Shown here one piece after another: positions 30,301-41,567 of a stretch of DNA of 48,468 nt. Below the pieces are notes generated by a model that was given only the letters and a program-made list of their open reading frames with translations, did no database searches and was not told the DNA's origin. Origin of the DNA: a virus. A program made the position numbers and the translations under genes. The first letter of the stretch is position 1. Each line of letters begins with the position of its first letter. The stretch is from positions 1 to 48,468 of IMG/VR virus record IMGVR_UViG_3300020477_000045; one strand, 5' to 3'.

Positions 30301-33040
30301 AAAGCATTGCTAAAGCTTCTTCCATTTCTGGGGTTAAAACAGATGCTAGAGCTTTCTTCGCTTCTCGCTGTTTCTTCCTTGCTTCAGCTGTCGGATATAA
30401 ACCAAGTTCTGACTGAGCTGCCCATCCAATACGACCTTCTAATATTTGGGGTATGTGCCTTTCGGTCATTCTTCCCAAAAAGGTGTTCAAAATACGAATC
30501 TTTTTAGATATTTCTGTTGATTGTCTACTTGGATCATAATTCTCTAATCCTGTAATAAGAGTTAATAAACCATCTTCATCAAGCTCTATTAAGTCTAATT
30601 GCATACCTATATCAATTAAATCAGATGTTAATGGACCTCCAAACGTACTAATAAGAGGACCCTTTCCATAAAACGCTTCAGCTATTTCATCGTCATCACC
30701 TGTTAATAATGTTGCAAACTGACCGATTCTTTGAGCTGTGTCATGTTCAACAAGGTTTCCAAAATTAACACCAGATAATGCAGATGCAACAGCTGGAGCT
30801 GCGAAATATAATAGAGCCATCCTAGATGCTTTAGCAACACCTTGAGCATCATCGCCTGGTAATAACTTACCTGCCATAATATCGTGTTTTGCTTCTCTTG
30901 CTATCTGTATGTTTCTTTCTAAAAATTCAAATGAGTAATGCTGAAACTGACCTAATACTCTACCATATTTATTACGAAGAAGTCTTGATTTTGCATAATC
31001 ACCATAATCAAAGTGATTCATTACAACCATGTTAATAGCGTAATTCTCAGCCTTCTTTCTAATCTTAGCATCTATTTCAGCAGGAGTTATAGCGTCTCTA
31101 CCCTTTTTAATTCTTTCCTTACCCCTTTCACTATTTTCAGCTTCAGCTTTTAAAATGTTTCTATAATTAGGATTATCTAACCATTTATGCAATTGAGCAA
31201 ATGCTATTTTAAAAGTATGCTTTCTATTAGAGTTCTCAGCTTTTCTATGTAATATAGATGACTTAGCAGCTATTGCTGACATTGCATCCGCAACTTTCTC
31301 AAGTCTTGGTTTTCTAGTTGCTTCAAATTTACCTGTTTGATTATTATACTGAACAGTTTTAAACATAGATGCTGGCGTTTGTAATGCGCTTTCTTGTATT
31401 TCAGGTACAGCTTCTTGATATAGCAAACCAGTTCTTTTTAAAACACTTTCAATAAATGAATCTGTTTCACCTGGTGTCTCAATAGTTTTTAAATAATCTT
31501 TAGCATTCCTAACCATTACAGGACCCCAATTAACGTAGTCTAATAGCCTCTGGAAAGCGTTTCTAGCAGCACCTCTAGGGTTAATACCAAGTTTTGATAT
31601 AAACTCAAATGACAACAATGATCTCATAACATTTCTAGTTGTAGGGCTCATTTCAAGATTACCATTAGCAGCCATATGTAAATCAGTTATGTAATTAGTA
31701 ATATTCTCAGCGTAACCCTTAGCATTTTTATCAGCTTTATATATTTTCTCTATTGCTGTTAAACCTTCTATCATATGAGCATCCATAAATGATATATAAT
31801 TAAATCTATTAACATCAAATACATAGTTATTTAAAACGCTAAACAAGTTCCTATTATAGTCATATTCTGTTCCACCCTGCTTTCTTCCTTTAGCATGATT
31901 TGTTATATGTGTATTAATAGAACCTATTATATCATCAATACTCCTAGAACCTTTTTTATATTTATTAGCTGTATTTTGCATATCTTGAAAATCAGCCATT
32001 AAACCATCCATAAAAGGTATATGCATATCTCTAGAATAATGTGGGAAATAACCATCTTCATATCTAGGCATTAATTCAGCAGTTAGTTTTTTCTTTAACT
32101 CTTGCAATTCAGCAGCTGACCTCTTATCGCCATCCCTTGAAATTTTATTAGCAATTGAATCAACTCTTTTTGAAATACCTCTTCTTAAAACAGCGTATAA
32201 ATCATTGGTGAGGTTCATATAGTGAGTCATAGCTTTATACATATTATCTGATATTGGTTCACCATTAGACATCTTTAACTTGGCTAAATCATCTTTTGTT
32301 AACTTAACTCTCTTCCTACCTTCATCTACATCTTTTTTCCACTTTTTATTAACAGACTTTTTCTTATAAACTTCTTTTAATATTGCAGGTATTCCAGTGT
32401 CAACATTTTCAATCATATTTAACATATCAGCATGCACTTCATAAAACGTCTCTTTTACAAGATCATCCATCTTTTGTCTAACCTCTGAAAGCTTATTATC
32501 GGCACCTTTTACATTATTCTGCCAATCTGCTATAGCTTTTCTCCATTGGTAATCCAATTCCTCCATCTGTTTTCTAGCATTTCTTATACCAAGTTTAGAT
32601 TTTAACCCTCTGTCAGTAGCTTCTGCTTCAACAGACTTCATCATGGCGTTGATAAGATTGCCATGTCTTAAAACACCTTCTTGTTGATAAAATGTACTTC
32701 TAGACATATTTCTTAAAACAGAACCTATTACAGGGTCTTTCTTTCCCATATGTGACGATTGCCAAAATACTTGAGAAAACTTATTTCCTAACTGACCTCT
32801 TTCAACTTGGTTGTTTAACTCATTTAATCTTGATTTATAACTACTTACTTGACCCTTAGTCATGTCTCTATTATGCACCATATCTTCTAATGGAGCCCCA
32901 AACTCAGACTCTACAAGCCTAAGAGCTGCTTCATAAGGGTCTTTAAAGAAAAACTTAGTTTTGTTTTTACCAGCCCATTCTTCAATGCCATCAATTAGGC
33001 TTTCTACATTTTTATTTACAAATTGACAAAAATCTGCCAC
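30290..33040 (-). CDS. Large internal virion (ejection) protein, GTG start
   Basis: 916 residues, starting with GTG at 33040 after GGGAGG. Long helical stretches (ELNNQVERGQLGNKFSQVF, AELQELKKKLTAELMPR) and an amphipathic middle dominate. A tract near residues 735-760 (SRMALLYFAAPAVASALSGVN) is hydrophobic enough for membrane contact. A GYFPHYSRD-type turn lies near residue 338. It is the final gene of the late operon beside the giant protein, so it probably belongs to the ejected internal complex. No catalytic motif is visible. Confidence 0.7.
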   Translation of the reverse strand: MADFCQFVNKNVESLIDGIEEWAGKNKTKFFFKDPYEAALRLVESEFGAPLEDMVHNRDMTKGQVSSYKSRLNELNNQVERGQLGNKFSQVFWQSSHMGKKDPVIGSVLRNMSRSTFYQQEGVLRHGNLINAMMKSVEAEATDRGLKSKLGIRNARKQMEELDYQWRKAIADWQNNVKGADNKLSEVRQKMDDLVKETFYEVHADMLNMIENVDTGIPAILKEVYKKKSVNKKWKKDVDEGRKRVKLTKDDLAKLKMSNGEPISDNMYKAMTHYMNLTNDLYAVLRRGISKRVDSIANKISRDGDKRSAAELQELKKKLTAELMPRYEDGYFPHYSRDMHIPFMDGLMADFQDMQNTANKYKKGSRSIDDIIGSINTHITNHAKGRKQGGTEYDYNRNLFSVLNNYVFDVNRFNYISFMDAHMIEGLTAIEKIYKADKNAKGYAENITNYITDLHMAANGNLEMSPTTRNVMRSLLSFEFISKLGINPRGAARNAFQRLLDYVNWGPVMVRNAKDYLKTIETPGETDSFIESVLKRTGLLYQEAVPEIQESALQTPASMFKTVQYNNQTGKFEATRKPRLEKVADAMSAIAAKSSILHRKAENSNRKHTFKIAFAQLHKWLDNPNYRNILKAEAENSERGKERIKKGRDAITPAEIDAKIRKKAENYAINMVVMNHFDYGDYAKSRLLRNKYGRVLGQFQHYSFEFLERNIQIAREAKHDIMAGKLLPGDDAQGVAKASRMALLYFAAPAVASALSGVNFGNLVEHDTAQRIGQFATLLTGDDDEIAEAFYGKGPLISTFGGPLTSDLIDIGMQLDLIELDEDGLLTLITGLENYDPSRQSTEISKKIRILNTFLGRMTERHIPQILEGRIGWAAQSELGLYPTAEARKKQREAKKALASVLTPEMEEALAMLSKS

Positions 33041-33041
33041 T

Positions 33042-36000
33042 TTACCTCCCTGGAAAACATTGTTTTAGTTTCTCTATCTTTTCTCTAGCATTTGTAGATT
33101 TAATGTTTAATTTATGATCGTACATTTCTAATGTATCTTGCATCTGTCTAAGAGATTTTAATCTTTCTGGTGAAAATCTAGCTGACTTCTCAAAAGATAA
33201 TCCTTTAAAATAATTTGATCCACCTATAAGAGCATATACTGGGTTATTCTTTATTCTTTGAATAGTTAAATTATCGTTCTCACCCATAAGAGCTTCATTT
33301 GTTAATACTCTTCTAGCTACATCAATCATATCTTTATCCATTAAACTTCTCTTGGCAATATAATCCATAGGGTCGATAACTTCATTCTTCATCATCATTG
33401 CAGATAAATCACTCATACTATTTAAATATGACTGCCATTCTTTTTCTTTCCCAGCTGCTTTCATAATGTCAGCATAGAAGTCAAGTAAATAATCATTTGT
33501 TAACTCCATTCCATTAGTTTTACGCTGAGTATCTCTAGACCATTTTATATCTCTAAAAGATGTAAATGTTTTTCTATAACTCTTATTAAAGGATGGTAAT
33601 CTAACATCTGTCATTTCTAGTGTAGATAATAAATCATAGTTAGCATCAAGTTCAAACCCTTTGCTTTTAAACTGCTGTTTCATATCATATCTAACATCTC
33701 TCATAGCATTTTCTTTATTAAAATACTCACTAAATCTTTTCTCAATCAACTGATGCATTCTTAATGTTGATTTAACAGTATTATTAAAAGGGTTCATATA
33801 AGCACCTACTTCACCATTTAAAACATCTATACCTTGAGCTGTCTCACTTAAAAACTGAAGACCTCTAGAATATCTAGTAGTAGGTCCATATGGAACAGGT
33901 ATTGGCGATCCTTCAAAAACTCCAACAGCATACTTATTTTCAACTGGACTCATAAATGCATATATAAATTGTTGCCCATATTTTTGCAATCCTTTAGTCA
34001 GTAAATCTGTTTCTATCTTATAATACTCAGTTAAATCTGGATAATGCTTTAATAGCTCCCTTATTTCAGGTGTGTATAGTGTCTTATCACCATATTTCTT
34101 TATATCTTTTAAACTATCCCTATTGCTATAAAACAATCCTCTTATCATCTTTATATGCTTTAAAAGTTTTTGAGCTTCTGCCCCTAATCCCCATGTAGGA
34201 CTATCACCTATAAATGGCATAGTTTTTCTAAATTGTCTCATAGTTGCAAACTGTATAGCGCCTTCTATAGCTTCTTTATTATTTAATGCTTGAAATTCTA
34301 TAGTTTTTAAATCCTTGCTTTTCTTAGATTTTTTATATTTATCAGGCAACCAATCCCATATAATCTGTTCAGCATCTTTAATATCTTTATTCATCTTATC
34401 TTGGATTGCTTTTCTTGATTTATAAGGAATGTTAGTATTTCTACCGACAGCTGCCCATTTCCTTTTCATATCTTGTATATATTTAACCCTCTTATTAACA
34501 CTGTTTTTCGTACTCTGAACTTCTCGTAATATATCTTTAGCAGCTGCTTCGGAATTTAAAGCATCGCCAGCAATCATGCTTTTATACCATGTATCCATAT
34601 ATCCAACAATATCACCAGTTAGAGAGCTTACCTTTCTATCACCAAACACATCTTCTGCGTGAATCCTCATTAGTATTCTTTCTAAAGGAGCTCCTCTGTC
34701 ACCTTTTGCAAACGCAACACCTCTACCTTTAACAGTTGTGTCAAAAGGTTGTATAGTTGATTTACTATAATCAATCTTCTTTCCTTCTCTATTTTTAAAA
34801 GTAGCATCTCGAACACCAAATAGATTAATAAAATCATCATCACGTTTCCATTTCTTAGAACTTGGATCACCAGGCACTGAATTTCTATTCTTTAATCTGT
34901 CAAACACTGACTTATTTATATCAGAAACAAAATCTGCAAATTCCCCACTAGCTGTAAACATATCATCGTAATTAATGCTTTTCTTAGAACCAGATTTTTC
35001 CCACATCTTCTTACCTGATGCATTAAGTAATTTTCCATACTCACTTAATAATTCTTTTATAACAGCCATCTCTGCATTATTTAAATCGACCTCACGATAT
35101 TCACCCGTTTTTCTATCAAACTCTACTTTCCTAAATATCCTAACCCTCTTACCGTTGCTGTGTCCTTCTCTTCTAACATTATTAACAAACCCTATTTGAT
35201 TGTTAGATTGTTCCCCAGGGTGTATAGATTCTGATTTAGTTGGGAATAAAAACCTATTTGACCAGCTTGACATATCTTTAGCTATGTTATGATTTAATTC
35301 AGTACCATCTATAATAAATTGAGTTTCTAAAGCAGCTCTTGTAAAAAAGTCTAAATTGCTATAATCAAACATTATTTTTGCATCACCACTACTAAATAAA
35401 ATCTTAGGATTTACCTTATTACCATTTCTATCAACTCTTGAAATGTGTTTAGAATATCCATCTTCTAAATCTGTATATGCAAGCTTCTCTATAAATCCAA
35501 GTTTTCTAGGAATCTTTTGAACAGCTCCAATCGATCTTTTAAACAAATCAGAACTAGCTGCCATCTCGCCAATCTTTGCATTTACACTTGATATATCACC
35601 TCCAAAATTAAAAGATGAATCCTTGCGAAATTTCGATGGGTCGATACCTTGAACAAAGAACTTGGAAGACCTTTCAACATGGTCATACATTCCCCTTCTT
35701 GATGACATAAAGTAATCTATCTTATCAGCATCATAATCACCTTCAAATACGTTTACAACGTCTAAACTTCCTAAAGTAGCTGAATTACCATAAGCCTTTT
35801 CAAGAAACCCTTTTAAACCAACAATAGTCATATCATTAGGTCTTGTTCTAGGTTTTCTATTAACTATAATACCAATTTGAGTATCCTTTGGAATATCTCC
35901 CAGCTTAATGTGAGTTTCAAGCATCTCATGTAAAGTACCTAAATTCCCATAATCAACGTATTCTTTCCATAATTCACGAGCTTTATCAACATCACCTTTA

Positions 36001-39000
36001 GTAAAACCTTTAAAAACATCTTCTGGTTTTAGAATTTCACCATTTCTTACAAACCTAATAGTTCTACCGTTAGATGTTAGATCCCGTAAAGACATCTCTG
36101 CTTCATGAGCTGGTAACATGACTTCTCCCCTAACTATCATCTCACCATTGTTCCTAACTAGACTAGACTTTAATCTATGATAAGCTGTAGGTATTTGAAC
36201 AAGAACTGACTGCCCACCATATCTAACTGATTCTCCTTGTTCAGGTATTGCATTATCATATTGAACATCTTTTGATCTCATGTTGTTAATTACATTATTA
36301 AGATAATGATCAAAAAGTTGATTCTTAACTTTTCTAGGACTGTGACTCATAGGGTTTGCATCTCTAGAAAGACCTGCCCAATAAATTAAACTACTAAACT
36401 GAGCAGCTGATACATTTGCAACAGGATCAGACATTAAGTTAGAACCTTCAACTGTGTCCATAACCCATTTTCTTATTCCTATAGGATTCTCAAGAACCAT
36501 ACTCATTCTTCTTAATCCTTCTTCTATTGGATTTCTATAATCAGCCTCATAAACCCTACCAGATTCAGCATTTGTCATAAAATTATAATCACTCTGAGAC
36601 CTTGGAGCATTAGAAATTGGAGCATCTTTACTAGGTAATATTCCTAAAGAATCTAAACTTATCTTTCTATTTACCTCACTAGAAAACCCTCTACTTTCAC
36701 CTGTTAACGCTTCGTAAGGAGCATTAATAATAGTAGGATCAAGCTGTCCAGGTTTTACAGTTTCATTGTATAGTTTTGCTCCTGTCTTTGTTAGTAGAAT
36801 ATCAGTGCTTGGATTCTTCTTAAAAAAGTTCTCTAACTCAGGTGTATATATAAATAATGTTTTACCATATAATAAAGGAGAATTGCCGGCCGATGATATT
36901 ATAGGTTTAAACGGGTTTAAAGAGTTTGGATTATGACCTACACTTGTATGACCATATCTCATAACATCTTTACTTACAAAAGCTATACTATCGAAAGCAG
37001 ATGTATCTAAATGCCCATCTCCTATTACATCAAAATTCCAATTCTCTATTTTATTATCTTTTAAAAACTTCTCTACTTGGTCTCTTATCTTTGCGAACTC
37101 AGCATCATTCCATATTGCAACACCAAATCCTTTTTTATTAGCAAACTTTCTGAAAACTCTATAAGTCTCCTTGTCCCCAATTTTTTCATATGCCCGGGCT
37201 ACATCTATAGCAAATGGAACATCGTTCCTTACAAATCTTTTAGTGTTGTAAAGCTTTACTCTACCTAATGTTTTATGCATATCAAGATTGGGATCAGAGT
37301 TTAATACCTCTAAAAACTTCTTACCTCCACCACCGACACCTTTAGAATTGCTATGCAACATATCTCTAAGAGTTAAAAGTCTTAAAGCAAATTCATACTC
37401 AGCAGGTGTTGAAGGTATATCACTTTCAAATGATTCTCTTATTTGAGTTATATTTCTTTTAACATTAGCAGACACAGCATCGCTAGTTTCAAACAGTTTA
37501 GCAAACTCAAGAAATGGTTTCTCTACATTTTTAAAATGTCTCATCTCTACAGCTATAGCATTCATCTCAGGAAACAATCTGAAAGCATGAACACCTATCT
37601 CATTATTCTCACCTTTTATATTCTCTCCAAATAGCTCTGTTCTACTATTTAATGTATTATTTAACTCATTCTTATATCCTCTTATGGATTTTCTTTGCTC
37701 GGGGGTTAGATTTTTATTTTCTCCAAAAGCATCTACGTAAACAAGTCTTGTATATCTACCACCATCGGCAAGTTCATAAAAAGAAGCTGTTGAATCAACT
37801 ATTCTAAATGGAACTTTTAGATTATCATTTAGGAAATTACTCAACCTACTTACTTGTTGAGTTTCTTCACTTTTTATTACTCTTCCATTCTGAAATTTTA
37901 TAACACCTACTTTTACCTGAGCTCTTTGAGTTGCAAATAAACCTATAAGATCACCAGTAATCTCAGGCATCCTATTTTTCTGTTCTTTCTTGGGAAGCTG
38001 TTTAAAAGGTATAAACTTACCATCTTTCTCTACATGAACTTCTTTTAAAACATGATCTAATATATTATCATGTAATAGCTTCCTATCTTTAGATTCATAT
38101 ACAAGTTTGTCCCAAGTATCAAGTCTTTCTTCAGATGTATATTCTGATACATCTTCTCCTCTAATACGATATTTCTTAAAAAAGTCTTGTAATGTAATAT
38201 GTTTTTTATAACCAACTTCGTCTAAGTCTCTATACATAGCATCTCTAGCCTGCTTTTCCCATCTCTGGTACTCAGCTTCTGCATATATTCTACTTACACC
38301 ATATCTTTCTATCTTTTCAAGAACATCTTTATTTAAGGCTTCGTTAAACTTCTCTACAGATATAGTATAATTAGATTTTTTCTTAGAATCAAACTGTATA
38401 ACTCCAGCTTGTTGCAACCACGTTGTAAGCCTTTCAGTTCCTCCTTCTGCCATAAATAAATTCATTCTACGCTTTGTTTCTTCCCATCTAGGTGATAATA
38501 CATTCATAAATTCTACTAATGTAGCTCTAGCTGAAACGCTTGCTTGCCCTGTTTGCTTTAAAGCTTCTTTAGCTCTTATTGCCATACCTTCATCGAATAC
38601 TTGAATTTTCCTAGTATCTTCTATAACTAAACCTTTACCATCATCTATCAGCTTTTTAACTTGATTATTATACTCTCTAGCTAATTTAATATTCTGTCTA
38701 GGGACAGCTGCTTCATCCATATACATAACTGTAAACCCAGCTGTTTTACCTTTAACCGCTAAGCCAATTTGTGCAAACCCCATTTCAGATAAGCTCATTA
38801 ACCCATCTACTTGCCATAGTTGTAGTTCAGTTCCCTTTATTCTCTCTTTCATCATATAGTCAGCTATAGCTTCATGGACAAAATCTTTCATAAATTTTAC
38901 ATCATATCCTCTTTCAGCCATAAACTCTTTTAGAGCATTTACTCTATTTATATCAACCTTAATAGTTTCAGTGCTTGCAGTTCTAATTTTTTTATATGTA

Positions 39001-41555
39001 CCTGACAAACTTGAAAGAGTTAACACTCTATTTAAAAATCTCTTAGCTTCAGATGCTTGATCAGTTCCTTCTTTAGCACCTGTTATTTCTATATTCTTAG
39101 TGCTATTTATTAATCTACCATCTACTCTTCCAAAAGGTTGGTCAACTAGACCAGCTTCTCTCATAAGACCTGACATCTTATCGTATTCAGCAAAATCTTT
39201 ACTAAACATTCTATTTATTAAATCAGCTGAGTTTAATATAGAATTTCTAATAGCTACATCTACATAGTCACTAGCTGAGTCTCTATATGAGAATCTGTCA
39301 GCCATGAAAGATTTATCTGGAAACATAGACATGACATTGCTCTCACTTGCCTTAACTATTTCATATGCACTTCTTAATAGCTCTTCAGACTCAATAACTT
39401 TAACTTTTTTATCAGGGGCTGTCTTACCTTTATTTATAAAAGGCATAACATCTGAGACTGTAACAAGACCTTCTATAGCATGAATTAAATCTGTCTCAGG
39501 GTTTTTACTATCTTTAATCCAATCAAGTTCTCCGTTTCTAGCTTTCTGAAGTAAAGCCTCGGATATTTCTATATTAAAAGGAAGTCTATTGTTTTTAGGG
39601 TTTGCAGGGTCAATATGGATACCAAGTTCACCATTTACATCAGAGTTTCTAACGTCTTCTACTAAATCTGTAAGGATACTTTCAAAATCTTTAGCTTTTT
39701 CTTTGTATGCTTTATCGAATATTTCAGATAGCTCTCCTTTTGGCTCTATCCTTCTAAATTCTCTAACAATAGCTTCTGCTTCTTTAACTGATATTGAATC
39801 TAAATCTTTTGAAACTTTACCAAATGATATTAACCATCTATATATAGCATTAAAATCGTTATTTGGCTTTTGTTTTACACTTATCTCTCCAGGTGGTAAT
39901 CTATGTTCAATATCCTCAGCTCTATCAGCTATAAGAGGGCTATCCATATTCTTAGCAAAATCTACAAGAGGTTGAAACTTATCAGCACTTAGAGGATTTG
40001 TTAATCTATTTTCTGTGTACCTAAATGATGGTATTTCTCTTAACTGTTCAGGGTTATACCCTAAAAGCATTAGATTTTCTCTAACTTGATTTATTTTATT
40101 ACTCTTTAACCTAATATCCCACTTAGCTGGGTTAGCGTGTCTTTGAACGTAAGCACCTATAAGGAAATGTGGAAGTATATCAGCTACATCTGCTTCAAAA
40201 TCATGAGCATACATATCATAAAAAGTATGAGCGTTAAACAGTATACCACCAGCTGTCATTCTAAACCAATTCTCTTGCATATTGGCTAATGACTCCCCAG
40301 TTGACCATTTCATCATCTCTCTACCCCAGTATCTTCTATCTTGCTCAAGAGCTTTTAATAAAATCTTTTTACCATCAAAGCCAAGACTTTCTATTTTTTT
40401 ATCAAGATGTTTACTGTTAAAGTTTATAGTGACGTCTTTACCTTTCCAATTAACAGTTCTTTTTGTGGAAGCTCCGTGATTCTTAGCTGACTCACCTAGG
40501 AACCTGGCTGAACTAATTAAATATTCTAAAGGTTTGTCTTTATATACATCCTTTTGAAACGCAGCTCTAACACCGTGTTTGAAATCTCTAAACCAAGATG
40601 CTCCCTTTCCTTTAGGGTTTAACCACGACAACTGACCGAACATAGCGCCAGTACCAACACCCCAAATAGGAGCTGTCCAATCATAGTGATTATCTTCATA
40701 CATACTAACACCTTCAAAAATACCATCAATCATTCCAAACATTAAAGCATCGTTAATTGAATGCCCTAAAACTCTAGCTAATCTTGGATTATCTTTTAAT
40801 ATTCCCCTAGCTTGTATTAATCCTATAAAATCTTGTAAAGGTCTTGTATTGTAATTATCACCAAAAGCTTTAATTATAGCTTGTTTATGAGCATCTGTCA
40901 AATCCCCTCTTGCAACAGCATTATCTACAAACCTATTCAACCAAGTCTCCGAAGCCTCTTTAAAAGCCTTACCTTGCATAGCAGGGTCTTTTTGAGCACC
41001 TCTAACTAAACTTGTATATCCCTTAGTTAAGTCTTTTCTCCATTTTTTATCTATACCAGCTTTTACTAAGTTTTTCTTTATACCCCTAACCATGGTATCA
41101 GCTGATTCTTTACCAGCTCTAGTAATAAAAGGTTTGGCAATTTGAGCTACAGCTTTAGCCCCAACCTTCATAGGAGCACCAGTTACAAACCCTGCAAATC
41201 CACCAACGGCTCCAAATGTTTTTGCCCAAGGGTCTTGGAAGTCTATAAACTCTTCTTCTTTAGTAAGAGCTCCTGGTACTCCGAATGCAAACGTATCCGC
41301 AAACGACCATAAAGTAGCCCCTAAAGCATTTAAAGCGGTATTACCAGTAGTAGATGAGGGAATATTAGAAACAGACGGACCACCGGGTAAGGAAGGACCT
41401 CCCTGTAGTGCTCTTAAAGCTTGTAACTGAGGTGTATTGTCTTGCTGTGTGTTTACCCCATTCTGTTGGAGTATTCTAGCAATATCGTCTTGAGAGACGA
41501 TTTTACCTCTTTTACGTAGCTCTTCTTGTACTCTTAAAGTAAGATTGTCTGGCAT
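33042..41555 (-). CDS. Giant virion protein with putative two-barrel RNA polymerase core
   Basis: 2837 residues, 8.5 kb and about 18% of the window. The N-terminus has an amphipathic helix (LTLRVQEELRKRGKIV) and a Gly/Ala-rich membrane-seeking tract near 74-125. Residues 1938-1947 read EGDYDADKID, a DxDxD metal site with Asp1940, Asp1942 and Asp1944, preceded by NRKPRTRPND (1899-1908). About 350 residues earlier there are lysine-bearing strands: FKP (1549-1551), GK (1564-1565) and TGAK (Lys1594). This order fits two-barrel RNA polymerases (QDE-1, YonO, crAss virion polymerase). An ejected RNA polymerase is inferred; an enzymatically inactive internal protein remains possible. Confidence 0.75.
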   Translation of the reverse strand: MPDNLTLRVQEELRKRGKIVSQDDIARILQQNGVNTQQDNTPQLQALRALQGGPSLPGGPSVSNIPSSTTGNTALNALGATLWSFADTFAFGVPGALTKEEEFIDFQDPWAKTFGAVGGFAGFVTGAPMKVGAKAVAQIAKPFITRAGKESADTMVRGIKKNLVKAGIDKKWRKDLTKGYTSLVRGAQKDPAMQGKAFKEASETWLNRFVDNAVARGDLTDAHKQAIIKAFGDNYNTRPLQDFIGLIQARGILKDNPRLARVLGHSINDALMFGMIDGIFEGVSMYEDNHYDWTAPIWGVGTGAMFGQLSWLNPKGKGASWFRDFKHGVRAAFQKDVYKDKPLEYLISSARFLGESAKNHGASTKRTVNWKGKDVTINFNSKHLDKKIESLGFDGKKILLKALEQDRRYWGREMMKWSTGESLANMQENWFRMTAGGILFNAHTFYDMYAHDFEADVADILPHFLIGAYVQRHANPAKWDIRLKSNKINQVRENLMLLGYNPEQLREIPSFRYTENRLTNPLSADKFQPLVDFAKNMDSPLIADRAEDIEHRLPPGEISVKQKPNNDFNAIYRWLISFGKVSKDLDSISVKEAEAIVREFRRIEPKGELSEIFDKAYKEKAKDFESILTDLVEDVRNSDVNGELGIHIDPANPKNNRLPFNIEISEALLQKARNGELDWIKDSKNPETDLIHAIEGLVTVSDVMPFINKGKTAPDKKVKVIESEELLRSAYEIVKASESNVMSMFPDKSFMADRFSYRDSASDYVDVAIRNSILNSADLINRMFSKDFAEYDKMSGLMREAGLVDQPFGRVDGRLINSTKNIEITGAKEGTDQASEAKRFLNRVLTLSSLSGTYKKIRTASTETIKVDINRVNALKEFMAERGYDVKFMKDFVHEAIADYMMKERIKGTELQLWQVDGLMSLSEMGFAQIGLAVKGKTAGFTVMYMDEAAVPRQNIKLAREYNNQVKKLIDDGKGLVIEDTRKIQVFDEGMAIRAKEALKQTGQASVSARATLVEFMNVLSPRWEETKRRMNLFMAEGGTERLTTWLQQAGVIQFDSKKKSNYTISVEKFNEALNKDVLEKIERYGVSRIYAEAEYQRWEKQARDAMYRDLDEVGYKKHITLQDFFKKYRIRGEDVSEYTSEERLDTWDKLVYESKDRKLLHDNILDHVLKEVHVEKDGKFIPFKQLPKKEQKNRMPEITGDLIGLFATQRAQVKVGVIKFQNGRVIKSEETQQVSRLSNFLNDNLKVPFRIVDSTASFYELADGGRYTRLVYVDAFGENKNLTPEQRKSIRGYKNELNNTLNSRTELFGENIKGENNEIGVHAFRLFPEMNAIAVEMRHFKNVEKPFLEFAKLFETSDAVSANVKRNITQIRESFESDIPSTPAEYEFALRLLTLRDMLHSNSKGVGGGGKKFLEVLNSDPNLDMHKTLGRVKLYNTKRFVRNDVPFAIDVARAYEKIGDKETYRVFRKFANKKGFGVAIWNDAEFAKIRDQVEKFLKDNKIENWNFDVIGDGHLDTSAFDSIAFVSKDVMRYGHTSVGHNPNSLNPFKPIISSAGNSPLLYGKTLFIYTPELENFFKKNPSTDILLTKTGAKLYNETVKPGQLDPTIINAPYEALTGESRGFSSEVNRKISLDSLGILPSKDAPISNAPRSQSDYNFMTNAESGRVYEADYRNPIEEGLRRMSMVLENPIGIRKWVMDTVEGSNLMSDPVANVSAAQFSSLIYWAGLSRDANPMSHSPRKVKNQLFDHYLNNVINNMRSKDVQYDNAIPEQGESVRYGGQSVLVQIPTAYHRLKSSLVRNNGEMIVRGEVMLPAHEAEMSLRDLTSNGRTIRFVRNGEILKPEDVFKGFTKGDVDKARELWKEYVDYGNLGTLHEMLETHIKLGDIPKDTQIGIIVNRKPRTRPNDMTIVGLKGFLEKAYGNSATLGSLDVVNVFEGDYDADKIDYFMSSRRGMYDHVERSSKFFVQGIDPSKFRKDSSFNFGGDISSVNAKIGEMAASSDLFKRSIGAVQKIPRKLGFIEKLAYTDLEDGYSKHISRVDRNGNKVNPKILFSSGDAKIMFDYSNLDFFTRAALETQFIIDGTELNHNIAKDMSSWSNRFLFPTKSESIHPGEQSNNQIGFVNNVRREGHSNGKRVRIFRKVEFDRKTGEYREVDLNNAEMAVIKELLSEYGKLLNASGKKMWEKSGSKKSINYDDMFTASGEFADFVSDINKSVFDRLKNRNSVPGDPSSKKWKRDDDFINLFGVRDATFKNREGKKIDYSKSTIQPFDTTVKGRGVAFAKGDRGAPLERILMRIHAEDVFGDRKVSSLTGDIVGYMDTWYKSMIAGDALNSEAAAKDILREVQSTKNSVNKRVKYIQDMKRKWAAVGRNTNIPYKSRKAIQDKMNKDIKDAEQIIWDWLPDKYKKSKKSKDLKTIEFQALNNKEAIEGAIQFATMRQFRKTMPFIGDSPTWGLGAEAQKLLKHIKMIRGLFYSNRDSLKDIKKYGDKTLYTPEIRELLKHYPDLTEYYKIETDLLTKGLQKYGQQFIYAFMSPVENKYAVGVFEGSPIPVPYGPTTRYSRGLQFLSETAQGIDVLNGEVGAYMNPFNNTVKSTLRMHQLIEKRFSEYFNKENAMRDVRYDMKQQFKSKGFELDANYDLLSTLEMTDVRLPSFNKSYRKTFTSFRDIKWSRDTQRKTNGMELTNDYLLDFYADIMKAAGKEKEWQSYLNSMSDLSAMMMKNEVIDPMDYIAKRSLMDKDMIDVARRVLTNEALMGENDNLTIQRIKNNPVYALIGGSNYFKGLSFEKSARFSPERLKSLRQMQDTLEMYDHKLNIKSTNAREKIEKLKQCFPGR

Positions 41556-41567
41556 TAAAGTCTTTCA

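Noticed and set aside
33042-41555. T7/N4-type single-subunit RNA polymerase in the giant protein
   Set aside because: I could not find the T7-family motif set (DGR, R-x3-K...YG, HD); the visible motif is the DxDxD of two-barrel enzymes instead.
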